Shown here: piece after piece, positions 9,710 through 18,119 of the stretch
Layout of the letters: every line of letters begins with the position of its first letter
How positions within the stretch are numbered: position 1 is the stretch's first letter
Assembly (NCBI GenBank): GCA_017849455.1
Contig: JAFIGX010000003.1
Coordinates: 597,228 to 661,227, forward strand
Direction of reading: 5' to 3'
DNA: 64,000 bases
Source of the DNA: Pseudobacter sp.
GTDB lineage: Bacteria > Bacteroidota > Bacteroidia > Chitinophagales > Chitinophagaceae
Position numbers and translations under genes: made by a program
Notes under the pieces: generated by a model
What the model saw: the letters and a program-made list of their open reading frames with translations, nothing else
What the model was told of the DNA's origin: nothing
Databases searched by the model: none

Positions 9710-12700
9710 ATGATCATGTTACTCAAAAAGCTGGTATCTCTGATCATTATCATAGTTCCTATCTGTTTATCTGCCCAGGTAAGTTCGCCTTCTCCATACA
9801 GTGGAAATGTAAAGATCAATTATGTAAGGACCTGGGACCTGAAGGCGCCTGAATCGAATCCTGCGAATATTCCCGGCCGTCCACTGAAGGATGCGGTCCA
9901 AAGAACACAATACCTTGATGGGCTTGGACGGCCATTGCAAATGGTAGTAAAACAAGGATCATTGGCGACGGGCAATAATGCAGTTGATCTGGTCAGTCCC
10001 GTAATTTACGACCAGTTCGGCAGAGAGATATATACTTACCTGACTTTTGCTGCAAACAATACCGGAGGTAATTCTTCTATAAATGATGGGTTGTTCAAGC
10101 TGAATCCCTTTCAAGAACAAGCTGCCTTCAGTGCAGTTCAATATCCCGGGGAATCATATTATTATAATCAGACCAATTTTGAGCCCTCTCCCTTAAACCG
10201 GATTGAAAAGAAAATGGCGCCGGGAAATAATTGGGTAGGAGGTGCAAGGGGTGTGAGAACCGAGATAACCTATAATGATATTAATGAAAAGATATGGTGT
10301 ATCGGTAGCGCTGAAGGCAGTCTTCCTTATGTAGCCGGGAACTACGTAAACGGTGATCTGACACGCAATGCCACGTATGATGAGCATGATAATGCAAGCT
10401 TTGAGTATATCGATAAAGCCGGAAGAACTGTAATGAAAGCCATACCTGTAGGATCTGAATGGCTGCTGACATATTATGTATATGATGATCTTGGGAACCT
10501 TCGGTGTGTTATTCCACCCAAAGCAGTAACTGCTATCTGGAGTAATTGGGTAATGACACAGGCCGTAATGGATGAACTGTGTTACCGGTATGAGTACGAT
10601 GCAGAAAACAGAATGATCATCAAAAAAGTTCCGGGTGCAGGTGAAGAGCGGATGGTCTACGATCAATGGGACAGGGTTGTTTTAGTACAGGACGCAAATC
10701 TCAGGCTTGCCAATAAATGGGTATTCACCAAATACGATGGCTTGAACAGGCCCATCCTGACAGGCTTGTATGTAAATGGGACCTACACTACGAGGGAGTC
10801 GATGCAAACATACCTTACTTCACAAAATCTTTCGAGGTATGAAAATTATTCGCCTTCAGGGGGATTGCCCATGTACACTTTAAGTCAAAGTTTTCCTGTA
10901 GTTACCTATGCTGATGTATTGACTGTCACCTGGTATGATGATTATGCCTGGACAGCGGGTGTATCTCCGGAATTCAGGACCTTCGAGAGTGGTTACAATG
11001 CGTTATTTTTCCTCAGTCCCAGCAACACGATCTATCCCTATCCTCAATCATTACAACCCGCAGACCAAACGAGATCACTGATAACCGGTACACTCACCAA
11101 AGTGCTGGATGGATCGCGCTCATTGGTGACCACCCACTTTTATGATGATAAAGGAAGAGTTATCCAAACGAAATCCGAGAACTATACTGGGGGATGCGAT
11201 ATCACTACCACACAATACAGTTTCAGCGGACAGCCGCTGGTGGGCTTCGTGCGACACCAGAAAGCGGGTACCAATCCCCAGACCCATATCGTGGTCACCA
11301 AAATGGAATATGACGATCTGGGCCGGGTATCGAAAATCAGGAAAACCGTCAACAGTGTCATCAATGGCGTGATCCTCGATAAACCGGAACAGGTGATCCT
11401 GAGCAATGAATATGATGCATTGGGTCAATTGAAAAAGAAATCACTGGGAAGCCCTGTGATCGATTCATTACGGTATGATTACAATATCCAGGGGTGGCTG
11501 CTGGGCATCAACAGGAACTTTATCAAAGATCAGGGCGACAATAAATTCGGCTTTGAACTGGGATATGATAAACCGGCCACCATTATCAGCGGAGCTACCT
11601 ATACTTCTCCCCAGTTCAATGGTAATATTAGCGGCACTACCTGGAAGAGCGCCGGTGATAACGAAAAGCGGAAATACGATTATACATACGATAATTTCAG
11701 CCGGCTTACCAATGCTGCCTTTACTCAATATTCCGGTGGCGGCTTCAATACGAATGCCAATATCGACTTCAGCGTAAGAAATCTTTCGTATGACCCCAAT
11801 GGAAATATTCTTTCCATGGACCAGAAAGGTTGGCGTTTGAGCGGCAGCACTACCATCGACAGCCTTCTTTATACTTACTATGATAACAGCAACCGGTTAA
11901 AGTCTGTCCTTGACAGGGCCAATGATCCGCAAACACAATTGGGCGATTTCAGAAGTTCTTCGCTCTACATGACCGGGCTGGGCGGTACAAAAACAATAGC
12001 GGCAGTTGACTATACATACGATGGAAACGGTAACCTGAAAAAAGACCTGAACAAGGATATTGGTAACAGCGGCACAGATGGCATTACTTATAACCACCTC
12101 AATATGCCGGAGACAATCACTGTCAGGACGACCGGCGGATCGGTCAAAGGTACCGTTACCTATACTTATGATGCATCAGGGAACAAATTGAAAAAGCTGG
12201 TTCAGGAAACGGGAAAGCCGGATAGAACTACTTTGTATATCGGAGGGCTTCAATATGAAAATGACACTTTGCAATTCATTGCTCATGAAGAAGGCTGGAT
12301 CAGGTATGCAAAGCGGTATTTTCAGAATGGGGATAGCAGTTGGCAGTTTTTGTACGACTATTTCCTGAAAGATCAGCTTGGGAATGTGCGCATGGTGCTG
12401 ACGGAGCAAAAAGATACTGCTCTCTATGCGGCTACGATGGAAGCAGCATACAGGACTAAGGAAACGAGGCTTTTCAGCAATATTCCTGAGAGCTCTTATC
12501 CTAAGAACCTCGTGCCGGGCGGGTATCCTGCAGATGCAAGCACCACCAATCCGAATGATTCCCTTGCCAGGCTGAATGGTAGTGGAAAAAAGGTAGGACC
12601 ATCGCTGGTGTTAAGGGTAATGAGTGGGGATAAAATAGATCTGGGTGTAAAATCATTTTACCGGCCACAGGGGAGTGCAGGACCTGTCAATGATCCGGTT

Positions 12701-13936
12701 TCGGAGATATTAAGCTCTTTGGCCGATGGGATTGTAGGAGCAGTTGGGGAAGGAAAAGGAACAATATCACAACTGAACAATGTAAGCACAAGTCCTTTGG
12801 TGGGAGTATTGAATGATTTCCGGCAGAACAATAATCCGAATACCGGCTCTAAACCCAAAGCGTACCTGAACTGGATTTTGCTGGATGAACAATTCAAATA
12901 TACAGGCGCATCGAGTGGTGCATTGCCGGTGAACAATCCGGATGTAATAGAAGTATTATCTCCTTCCACGGTTACGGTAAACAGGAATGGTTTTTTGTAT
13001 ATTTATGTGAGCAATGAAACGCAGAACTGGGATGTTTTCTTCAATGATCTGAGTGTTCAGCATTATAGCGGGCCGATAGTGGAGGAAACGCATTATTACC
13101 CGTTTGGGTTGGTGATGGCGGGGATAAGCTCGAAAGTGTACGGAAAATTAGAAAACAAAAAGCAGAGATTTCAGGGGCAGGAGTTTAATGATGCCTTGAA
13201 TGTAAATTATTATGAATTTCGCTATCGAAACCATGATCCGCAAATAGGGAAGTTTATTCAAATTGATCCTCTTTCTGACAAATATCCTTATAATTCTACT
13301 TATGCATTTTCTGAGAACAAGGTAACCGGCCATATCGAGCTTGAAGGATTGGAGACAATTGCTATTTCACTTTTGGGGAATAATACAACAATTGTCAGAA
13401 GTCCCGTTATTGAGAATATCATTAAACCAGGCGTTGAAGTTGGCGGTAAAATTGGCAAGACCACTACGGAAACTGGAAATAAGCTGCCTAAAATTGAAGA
13501 TCATCATATAATACCCAAATACTTTAAAGACGATCCGGTCATTGAATCTGCGCGAGATGGTGGATTTAAGTTTGAAGGAACGGAGAATAAAATGCCAATA
13601 GAAAAGTTCTCCAGAGCTACTGGGGAAGGTCGACACGGCAATCATCCCAATTATAATACGGAAGTAGCAAGGCGGCTTGTTGATTTTAGAAGAAGGTTTC
13701 CGAATGCTACATCTGAACAGTCCGCGGAATTTTTGAGACTCACAGTGAAAGAATTTAAGGATATGATCAATGCCAGTCCGAATACTAAAATAAACGATTT
13801 ATTTAAAAGTGCACTACCACCACAAGGAGTAGATGGGATTATTATCGGGATACCAAAGCCAGAGTCAAAGGGGGCTAAACCAAAGGAAGACGAGAAAAAG
13901 CCTTGTGGATGTGCCTGTATACCTGGTTGTTCTTAA
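9710..13936 (+). CDS. DUF6443/Rhs polymorphic toxin with AHH-like HNH nuclease tip
   Basis: A 1408-residue exported polymorphic toxin. It starts with a signal peptide (about residues 1-22), then a DUF6443-type domain (RTQYLDGLGRPLQMV near residue 65) and many YD repeats. The Rhs-associated core is at about 1124-1213 (HYYPFGLVMAG, FQGQEFNDALNVNYYEFRYR, then IGKFIQIDPLSDKYP). After the core the sequence becomes AT-rich and the tip (about 1214-1408) is unrelated to the rest. It holds HHIIPK near residue 1265, EN near 1290 and GRHGNHPNY near 1306, which matches the AHH branch of the HNH/Endonuclease VII nucleases. The final residues are Cys-rich (CGCACIPGCS). No type VI secretion genes are nearby, so export is presumably Sec-dependent. 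The tip is predicted to cut nucleic acid in a rival cell. Confidence 0.88.
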   Translation: MIMLLKKLVSLIIIIVPICLSAQVSSPSPYSGNVKINYVRTWDLKAPESNPANIPGRPLKDAVQRTQYLDGLGRPLQMVVKQGSLATGNNAVDLVSPVIYDQFGREIYTYLTFAANNTGGNSSINDGLFKLNPFQEQAAFSAVQYPGESYYYNQTNFEPSPLNRIEKKMAPGNNWVGGARGVRTEITYNDINEKIWCIGSAEGSLPYVAGNYVNGDLTRNATYDEHDNASFEYIDKAGRTVMKAIPVGSEWLLTYYVYDDLGNLRCVIPPKAVTAIWSNWVMTQAVMDELCYRYEYDAENRMIIKKVPGAGEERMVYDQWDRVVLVQDANLRLANKWVFTKYDGLNRPILTGLYVNGTYTTRESMQTYLTSQNLSRYENYSPSGGLPMYTLSQSFPVVTYADVLTVTWYDDYAWTAGVSPEFRTFESGYNALFFLSPSNTIYPYPQSLQPADQTRSLITGTLTKVLDGSRSLVTTHFYDDKGRVIQTKSENYTGGCDITTTQYSFSGQPLVGFVRHQKAGTNPQTHIVVTKMEYDDLGRVSKIRKTVNSVINGVILDKPEQVILSNEYDALGQLKKKSLGSPVIDSLRYDYNIQGWLLGINRNFIKDQGDNKFGFELGYDKPATIISGATYTSPQFNGNISGTTWKSAGDNEKRKYDYTYDNFSRLTNAAFTQYSGGGFNTNANIDFSVRNLSYDPNGNILSMDQKGWRLSGSTTIDSLLYTYYDNSNRLKSVLDRANDPQTQLGDFRSSSLYMTGLGGTKTIAAVDYTYDGNGNLKKDLNKDIGNSGTDGITYNHLNMPETITVRTTGGSVKGTVTYTYDASGNKLKKLVQETGKPDRTTLYIGGLQYENDTLQFIAHEEGWIRYAKRYFQNGDSSWQFLYDYFLKDQLGNVRMVLTEQKDTALYAATMEAAYRTKETRLFSNIPESSYPKNLVPGGYPADASTTNPNDSLARLNGSGKKVGPSLVLRVMSGDKIDLGVKSFYRPQGSAGPVNDPVSEILSSLADGIVGAVGEGKGTISQLNNVSTSPLVGVLNDFRQNNNPNTGSKPKAYLNWILLDEQFKYTGASSGALPVNNPDVIEVLSPSTVTVNRNGFLYIYVSNETQNWDVFFNDLSVQHYSGPIVEETHYYPFGLVMAGISSKVYGKLENKKQRFQGQEFNDALNVNYYEFRYRNHDPQIGKFIQIDPLSDKYPYNSTYAFSENKVTGHIELEGLETIAISLLGNNTTIVRSPVIENIIKPGVEVGGKIGKTTTETGNKLPKIEDHHIIPKYFKDDPVIESARDGGFKFEGTENKMPIEKFSRATGEGRHGNHPNYNTEVARRLVDFRRRFPNATSEQSAEFLRLTVKEFKDMINASPNTKINDLFKSALPPQGVDGIIIGIPKPESKGAKPKEDEKKPCGCACIPGCS

Positions 13937-13976
13937 ACATTAAGCAATTGAGGCTCCGAATGAATGAGTAGTTGGT

Positions 13977-14657
13977 TTAGAAAATAAGGTTATTTGCTGG
14001 TTGTATTGAAGACCCAGTGATCTTCTCATTGATGATTGCCTGCTTTAATGACTCACTAATATAACAATCTGAGTTGAAGGTTCCAATTTCAAATAAGTCA
14101 AGAGATCTATCAAATGAAGGTGTAAGTGCTATTTTTTCAGCCCAAATAGGAACTAACTTACCAGGATTATCTGATTTAAGCTTTTGCTCTTTTTGGATTA
14201 GCTCTTCATTCGAGGAAACATCCACATAGCCCAAATTCTTGCTAAAATTGTGATAGACAAAAAATGTCGATCTAGGATAATCCACAACATCAGTAAGGTT
14301 GCAAATAATATGCATCCAATAATAATTGTAGAACTGTTTTCTATGTTTGAGTTTTGCGGAATAAAATTTATGGGTAGGTAGGTTAAATTGCTCGAAAATG
14401 GATTTTAGTTTTTCACTTATAAGGAAGCCACCGTAAGTCACAGTCACACTCAAAAGATCTGTGAGGTTGGCTCTGGCATGAACGATAAAATAATCCAAAT
14501 CAGGTTCATAATCCGGTAATTTTTGGTATTCTCTCGACAAAGCATGCACTGAATTGTGCGCTTTATAATTATACCCCGGCTTCATCTTTTGTACTTGTGG
14601 AAACACCTGCCCCGTTTCAGGAGTGCCTGCGGCAGGTTTGAATATATAATATTGCAT
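13977..14657 (-). CDS. imm11/Imm43-like (DUF1629-related) immunity protein, copy A
   Basis: A 226-residue protein beginning MQYYIFKP, with an internal FLISEKLKSIFEQFNL segment and a C-terminal repeat of the same idea (YISESLKQAIINEKITG). This layout is that of the imm11/Imm43/DUF1629 immunity families, cytoplasmic proteins that neutralise toxin tips. It is convergent with the Rhs gene, ending 41 bases from the Rhs stop. That is unusual, since immunity genes normally follow the toxin on the same strand. A second copy at 16231-16911 is the same length and about 80 % identical by eye, and the DNA upstream of both is also related. The exact family name is uncertain. Confidence 0.65.
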   Translation of the reverse strand: MQYYIFKPAAGTPETGQVFPQVQKMKPGYNYKAHNSVHALSREYQKLPDYEPDLDYFIVHARANLTDLLSVTVTYGGFLISEKLKSIFEQFNLPTHKFYSAKLKHRKQFYNYYWMHIICNLTDVVDYPRSTFFVYHNFSKNLGYVDVSSNEELIQKEQKLKSDNPGKLVPIWAEKIALTPSFDRSLDLFEIGTFNSDCYISESLKQAIINEKITGSSIQPANNLIF

Positions 14658-14753
14658 TTATTGGTAATTTGTGGCTAAATGATGGCAAAATAGTTTTAAA
14701 AGATAAGATAATCTTTCGAATATTGGATAGAACCGTAATAACACAATTCAGGA

Positions 14754-15140
14754 ATGAATAGAGAATTTTTCAAGTCTGACAGATATTTTACCTTTTTTGA
14801 TTATTTAGTTAGTCACGGACAATTATTGCTTAGGTCTGATAAAATAAAAGGCTTCGATGTTAATATCGACATTATTTTCTTTGGTACAACATATATCCAA
14901 TTGGGCACTATGTTAAATGGTATAAAAATACGGTTGGCAGAAAAAAACGAAGCCATCTCGTACCAGTCTGTCAGTAAATATTTGAGTTATGAAGAAAATA
15001 ACCTGTTTGAAATAGAAAGTGGCAATGAAAGATATTTTATCGCTGCTGCTTTTGTCAAGGTTTTTGAAAATAACTTTGAATTCAATGAAACAAGTTTAAA
15101 CTATGAAAATGCAGGTCGGGAAATAGCAGGAAGCAAATAG
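14754..15140 (+). CDS. Presumed immunity protein, unknown family
   Basis: A 128-residue AT-rich gene with no signal peptide or membrane segment. The sequence has the short alternating strands of small immunity proteins (FDYLVSHGQLLLRS, then IDIIFFGTTYIQL). I cannot place it in a named family. Its location suggests an immunity role: just behind an Rhs toxin, divergent from an imm11-like gene, and upstream of an Imm53 gene. It could be the partner of the Rhs nuclease tip, being the first gene downstream on the same strand. The last two codons and stop are followed by an in-frame 22-codon stretch that may be a toxin remnant. Confidence 0.55.
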   Translation: MNREFFKSDRYFTFFDYLVSHGQLLLRSDKIKGFDVNIDIIFFGTTYIQLGTMLNGIKIRLAEKNEAISYQSVSKYLSYEENNLFEIESGNERYFIAAAFVKVFENNFEFNETSLNYENAGREIAGSK

Positions 15141-15209
15141 GAAAAGGATTTGTTTAAACTGAATTATAAAGCTGTTGCAAGTCCGTCTAAAAATCAATTA
15201 ATGACCTAA
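15141..15209 (+). pseudogene. Possible 22-codon toxin-tip remnant before the Imm53 gene
   Basis: Directly after the stop at 15138-15140 a reading frame of 22 codons (EKDLFKLNYKAVASPSKNQL...) runs to a TAA at 15207-15209, one base before the Imm53 ATG at 15211. The stop-one base-ATG spacing is the same as that between the orphan toxin tip at 15515-15769 and its downstream gene. It may be the last piece of a displaced toxin tip whose immunity gene is Imm53. It is too short to be sure. Confidence 0.25.
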
Positions 15210-15210
15210 A

Positions 15211-15516
15211 ATGACGACTAATATTTTATTCTGGATGCAGGAATGGTACACTAAGCAGTGTGATGGAGAATGGGAGCACCATTATGGAGTTGAAATAGAT
15301 ACCCTTGATAACCCAGGGTGGCATGTGGTTATAGATGTTGAATCCACCGAATTGTCGGATGTTAATTTTGACGGGTATACTATGGAAAACGGGAATGATG
15401 ATTGGTATTTCATTGAAATGAAGAATAGACAATTTCGAGCAACTGGAGATCCAAGCAAATTGGAGTTTTTGTTGTCGAATTTTAAAGAAATAGTCGAGCA
15501 ACATAAGAATAAGTGA
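15211..15516 (+). CDS. Imm53 family immunity protein
   Basis: A 101-residue cytoplasmic protein matching the Imm53 pattern: an N-terminal helix with WMQEWYTKQCDGEWEHHYGV, then IDTLDNPGWHVVIDV, a conserved TELSDVNF stretch and a C-terminal helix (LEFLLSNFKEIVEQ). Imm53 proteins are predicted to bind and block cognate toxin tips of polymorphic toxins. No intact matching toxin is present here; only a 22-codon remnant precedes it. It therefore looks like an orphan immunity gene kept after the toxin tip was replaced. The gene is AT-rich compared with the flanking genome. Confidence 0.85.
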   Translation: MTTNILFWMQEWYTKQCDGEWEHHYGVEIDTLDNPGWHVVIDVESTELSDVNFDGYTMENGNDDWYFIEMKNRQFRATGDPSKLEFLLSNFKEIVEQHKNK

Positions 15517-15769
15517 CTATAAAGAATGGAAATCGAGACTGTGCGGAGGCAAGAACTCCATAACTTTAAGAACACCTACAAAACAAATAAGATTTGACTT
15601 GGCTGGCAAATCACATGGAAACGTTAGTACCCCTCACATGCAAGTGTATAAGAAAAACTATTTCAATAATGTTCTTTTAAGTGTAACTCGCGCATCTAGC
15701 AAAGCTATACCGATGAAGCAACAAGAAATACGAATAATAAGAAAATATTTAGAAAAGTTTGGAAAATAA
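15515..15769 (+). pseudogene. Orphan Rhs toxin-tip remnant without a start codon
   Basis: A frame that opens inside the end of Imm53 encodes about 84 residues and stops with TAA at 15767-15769. It reads DYKEWKSRLCGGKN, then IRFDLAGKSHGNVSTPHMQV and a basic tail (IRIIRKYLEKFGK). The RFDLAGKSHG...TPH arrangement, with two His residues, resembles the end of nuclease-like toxin tips of Rhs proteins. There is no ATG until well inside the conserved part, and no core domain in front. It therefore appears to be a silent C-terminal cassette left by replacement of the toxin end, not an expressed gene. Only one base separates its stop from the next ATG. Confidence 0.6.
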
Positions 15770-15770
15770 T

Positions 15771-16151
15771 ATGATACTAGCAGGATCAATCGAATTTTTT
15801 ACGAATCTGGCTCAATATACTTATGATAATCAGTATTATGATTTTCATAACGATTACAATTTTAAGAGAATCTCGTTTGTTAACGGAATATTGTCTCTAT
15901 ACTTTCAAAAGATAACAGATGGGGTTTTATTGTCGTTAAAGTTCACCGAAGTTGAGATCACTAAGGAGATATTCTTCAATGTGAGTAAAATCGATAATTT
16001 AACAATAGATAATATATATAGGGGCAGGATAGAAAAGCAAGGTGTATTGATAGAAATCTCTCAAGAAAACAAAGCGTATTTTTATCTTGAATTTTATGAA
16101 GGTCAAGCATTAGAATTTTGGGCAATCAGTGTAGGGGTAGAAGAACTCTGA
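15771..16151 (+). CDS. Presumed immunity protein of the orphan toxin tip
   Basis: A 126-residue protein of unknown family; a TTG 12 bases upstream is also in frame, but the ATG at 15771 follows the orphan tip stop by one base and is preferred. It is rich in aromatic residues and alternating strands (SFVNGILSLYFQKI, VLIEISQENKAYFYLEFYEG), as in small cytoplasmic immunity proteins. The tight coupling to the orphan tip suggests the two moved together as a toxin-immunity module. AT-rich like its neighbours. Confidence 0.55.
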   Translation: MILAGSIEFFTNLAQYTYDNQYYDFHNDYNFKRISFVNGILSLYFQKITDGVLLSLKFTEVEITKEIFFNVSKIDNLTIDNIYRGRIEKQGVLIEISQENKAYFYLEFYEGQALEFWAISVGVEEL

Positions 16152-16230
16152 GCTAGTAATAAAAAACTAGATTTTCATAGAAACGGAATAACTACCTGAT
16201 GATGAATAATTCATTAGTGGGGCCTTCTCT

Positions 16231-16911
16231 TTAAAAAATGAGATTTTTTGCTGGATGCATAGAACATCCGGTTATTTTTTCCTTTACAATCACATATTTT
16301 AATGACTCACTAATGTAATAATCTGAATTGAAGGTTCCGACTTCAAATAGGTCAAGAGTTTTATCAAATGAAGGGCCGAATGCTATTTTTTCGGCCCAAA
16401 TCGTAACCAGCTTACCGGGGTTATCTGATTTAATTTTTTGTCTTTTTTGAATTAACTCTTCTTTTGAGGAGATATCCACATATCCAAGATTTTTGCTGTA
16501 ATCGTGATAAACGAAAAAAGTTGATCTAGGATAATCCACGACATCTGCAAGATTGCTCATAATATGCATCCAATAATAATCATAAAATTGTTTTTTATGT
16601 TGAATTTTTGCGGAAAAAAATTTATGAGTGGGCAGGTTAAATTGCTCGAAAATGGATTTTAGTTTTTCACTCATAAGGAAGCCACCATGTGTTACAGCTA
16701 CGCTTAAAAGATCTGTGAGCTTTGCTCTACTATGAACAATAAAGTAATCCAAATCAGGTTCATAATCCGGTAATTTTTGATATTCTCTCGACAAAGCATG
16801 CACTGAATTGTGCGCTTTATAATTATATCCCGGCCTCATCTTTTGAACCTGTGGATACTCCTGTCCTGTTTCAGAAGTACCAGCGGCAGGTTTAAATATA
16901 TAATATTGCAT
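16231..16911 (-). CDS. imm11/Imm43-like (DUF1629-related) immunity protein, copy B
   Basis: A 226-residue paralogue of the gene at 13977-14657, same length without gaps and differing at roughly 40 positions by eye. It keeps MQYYIFKPAAGT, the SVHALSREYQKLPDYEPDLD stretch, FLMSEKLKSIFEQFNLPTHK and the YISESLK tail. The upstream bases (ACAAAATAGTTCAAAAGATG and the following AGATAATCTTC) are also related to those before copy A, so the duplication included the promoter. With copy A it encloses the four small immunity or toxin-remnant frames. The spread of changes along the whole length suggests both copies are still under selection. Confidence 0.65.
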   Translation of the reverse strand: MQYYIFKPAAGTSETGQEYPQVQKMRPGYNYKAHNSVHALSREYQKLPDYEPDLDYFIVHSRAKLTDLLSVAVTHGGFLMSEKLKSIFEQFNLPTHKFFSAKIQHKKQFYDYYWMHIMSNLADVVDYPRSTFFVYHDYSKNLGYVDISSKEELIQKRQKIKSDNPGKLVTIWAEKIAFGPSFDKTLDLFEVGTFNSDYYISESLKYVIVKEKITGCSMHPAKNLIF

Positions 16912-17016
16912 TTTAGTCGTTCTTTGTATCTAAGCGACAACAAAATAGTTCAAAAGATGAGATAATCTTCAGAATATTGGCAATACCTATGCATATAAGT
17001 CCTATAAACCTTCGAT

Positions 17017-17853
17017 ATGAACAAAATTATCGGGCTCTTTTCTTTTCTGCTATTGCTGACCATCGGCACTGATGTGCAATCCCTCCGCATCGCTTCTTAC
17101 AACCTGCGCTATGATAACAAAGGTGGTAGCGGTAATCTCTGGATCGATCGCTACCCTGTTATCAGCGACCTGGTGCAATTCCATGATTTCGATATTTTCG
17201 GCACGCAGGAAGGTCTGCGCCACCAGCTCGATACGCTCAGCGCCAACCTGCCCGGCTATGCCTGGTACGGACTGGGCAGGGACGATGGGCAATCGAAAGG
17301 AGAACATTCCGCCATCTTCTACAAGAAGAATAGATTCAAACTATTGAATAAAGGTGATTTCTGGTTATCTGAAACACCGGAAAAACCGGGGCCGGGATGG
17401 GATGCCAAACTCAACAGGATCTGCTCCTGGGTACAGTTACAAGATATGAAAAGCAGGAAGAGATTTTATTTCTTCAATGTTCACTACGATCATCAGGGCA
17501 TGCAGGCCAGGCAGGAAAGCAGCAAGCTCATCCTTCAGAAAATAAAGGCCATTGCAGGAAAAGACCCTGTATTGCTCACCGGTGATTTCAACGGCGACCA
17601 TGAAAGTCAGTGGTACCGGGCCATCGCCAATTCTGCCATTTTAAAAGATACCTACCGCCAGGCAAAGCGTCCCTATGTGAACAATGGTTCCTTCAATGGC
17701 TTTGGGAAAACGCTGGCCAATACCGGCATCATCGATCATATTTTCAACTCGCCGCAGTTCTCGGTAATCCGGTGGGGCGTGCTGACAGACAGCTATCACG
17801 GGAAGTTCCCTTCAGACCATTTTCCCGTTATGGCAGATGTGCAGTGGAAATGA
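17017..17853 (+). CDS. Exported endonuclease/exonuclease/phosphatase family protein
   Basis: A 278-residue protein of the EEP (DNase I-like) fold. A short hydrophobic N-terminus (about 1-22) suggests export. Family motifs are visible in order: LRIASYNLRYDN (metal-binding Asn), FGTQEG (metal-binding Glu), FFNVHYDHQG (catalytic His), VLLTGDFNGD and IDHIF, then SDHFPVMADV with the catalytic Asp-His. Exported EEP proteins of this type act as phosphodiesterases on phospholipid, sugar-phosphate or nucleic-acid substrates; the substrate here cannot be told. It lies just beyond the immunity cluster and has the higher GC of the core genome. Confidence 0.88.
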   Translation: MNKIIGLFSFLLLLTIGTDVQSLRIASYNLRYDNKGGSGNLWIDRYPVISDLVQFHDFDIFGTQEGLRHQLDTLSANLPGYAWYGLGRDDGQSKGEHSAIFYKKNRFKLLNKGDFWLSETPEKPGPGWDAKLNRICSWVQLQDMKSRKRFYFFNVHYDHQGMQARQESSKLILQKIKAIAGKDPVLLTGDFNGDHESQWYRAIANSAILKDTYRQAKRPYVNNGSFNGFGKTLANTGIIDHIFNSPQFSVIRWGVLTDSYHGKFPSDHFPVMADVQWK

Positions 17854-17899
17854 GAGATGGGCATAACCTTTGCGGGCTGGATGAGTATAGACGAGCAGT

Positions 17900-18115
17900 A
17901 TGACGAACCAATTGCTCATATTGGGCGCTCCCTGGGAAGAGGTCAAAGAGATGATCAAGGAGCGCAATGTATATCTCACAGAATCGGACCTGCGGTATGA
18001 GGAAGGCAGGGAATGGGAATTGCTTGAAAGGCTGTCTGCCAAAATGGGTCGTAGCATCGATGAAGTGAAAGCGTACATAGAAAGTATTTCCCATAACAGG
18101 GACATAGCTTCCTGA
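17900..18115 (+). CDS. CsbD-like small stress protein
   Basis: A 71-residue soluble protein. The pattern WEEVKEMIKERNVYLTESDL followed by YEEGREWELLERLSAKMGRS matches the CsbD-like fold (W..VK..IKE....LTd.DL.Y.eG....L..rl....G.s..ev). CsbD proteins are small helical proteins induced by general stress in other bacteria; their molecular role is unknown. It is on its own, convergent with the flavin monooxygenase gene, whose stop lies 5 bases away. Confidence 0.72.
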   Translation: MTNQLLILGAPWEEVKEMIKERNVYLTESDLRYEEGREWELLERLSAKMGRSIDEVKAYIESISHNRDIAS

Positions 18116-18119
18116 AGTT

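Noticed and set aside
13977..16911. Transposon or integron ends around the immunity cluster
   Set aside because: No transposase or integrase gene and no matching terminal repeats apart from the duplicated immunity genes themselves.
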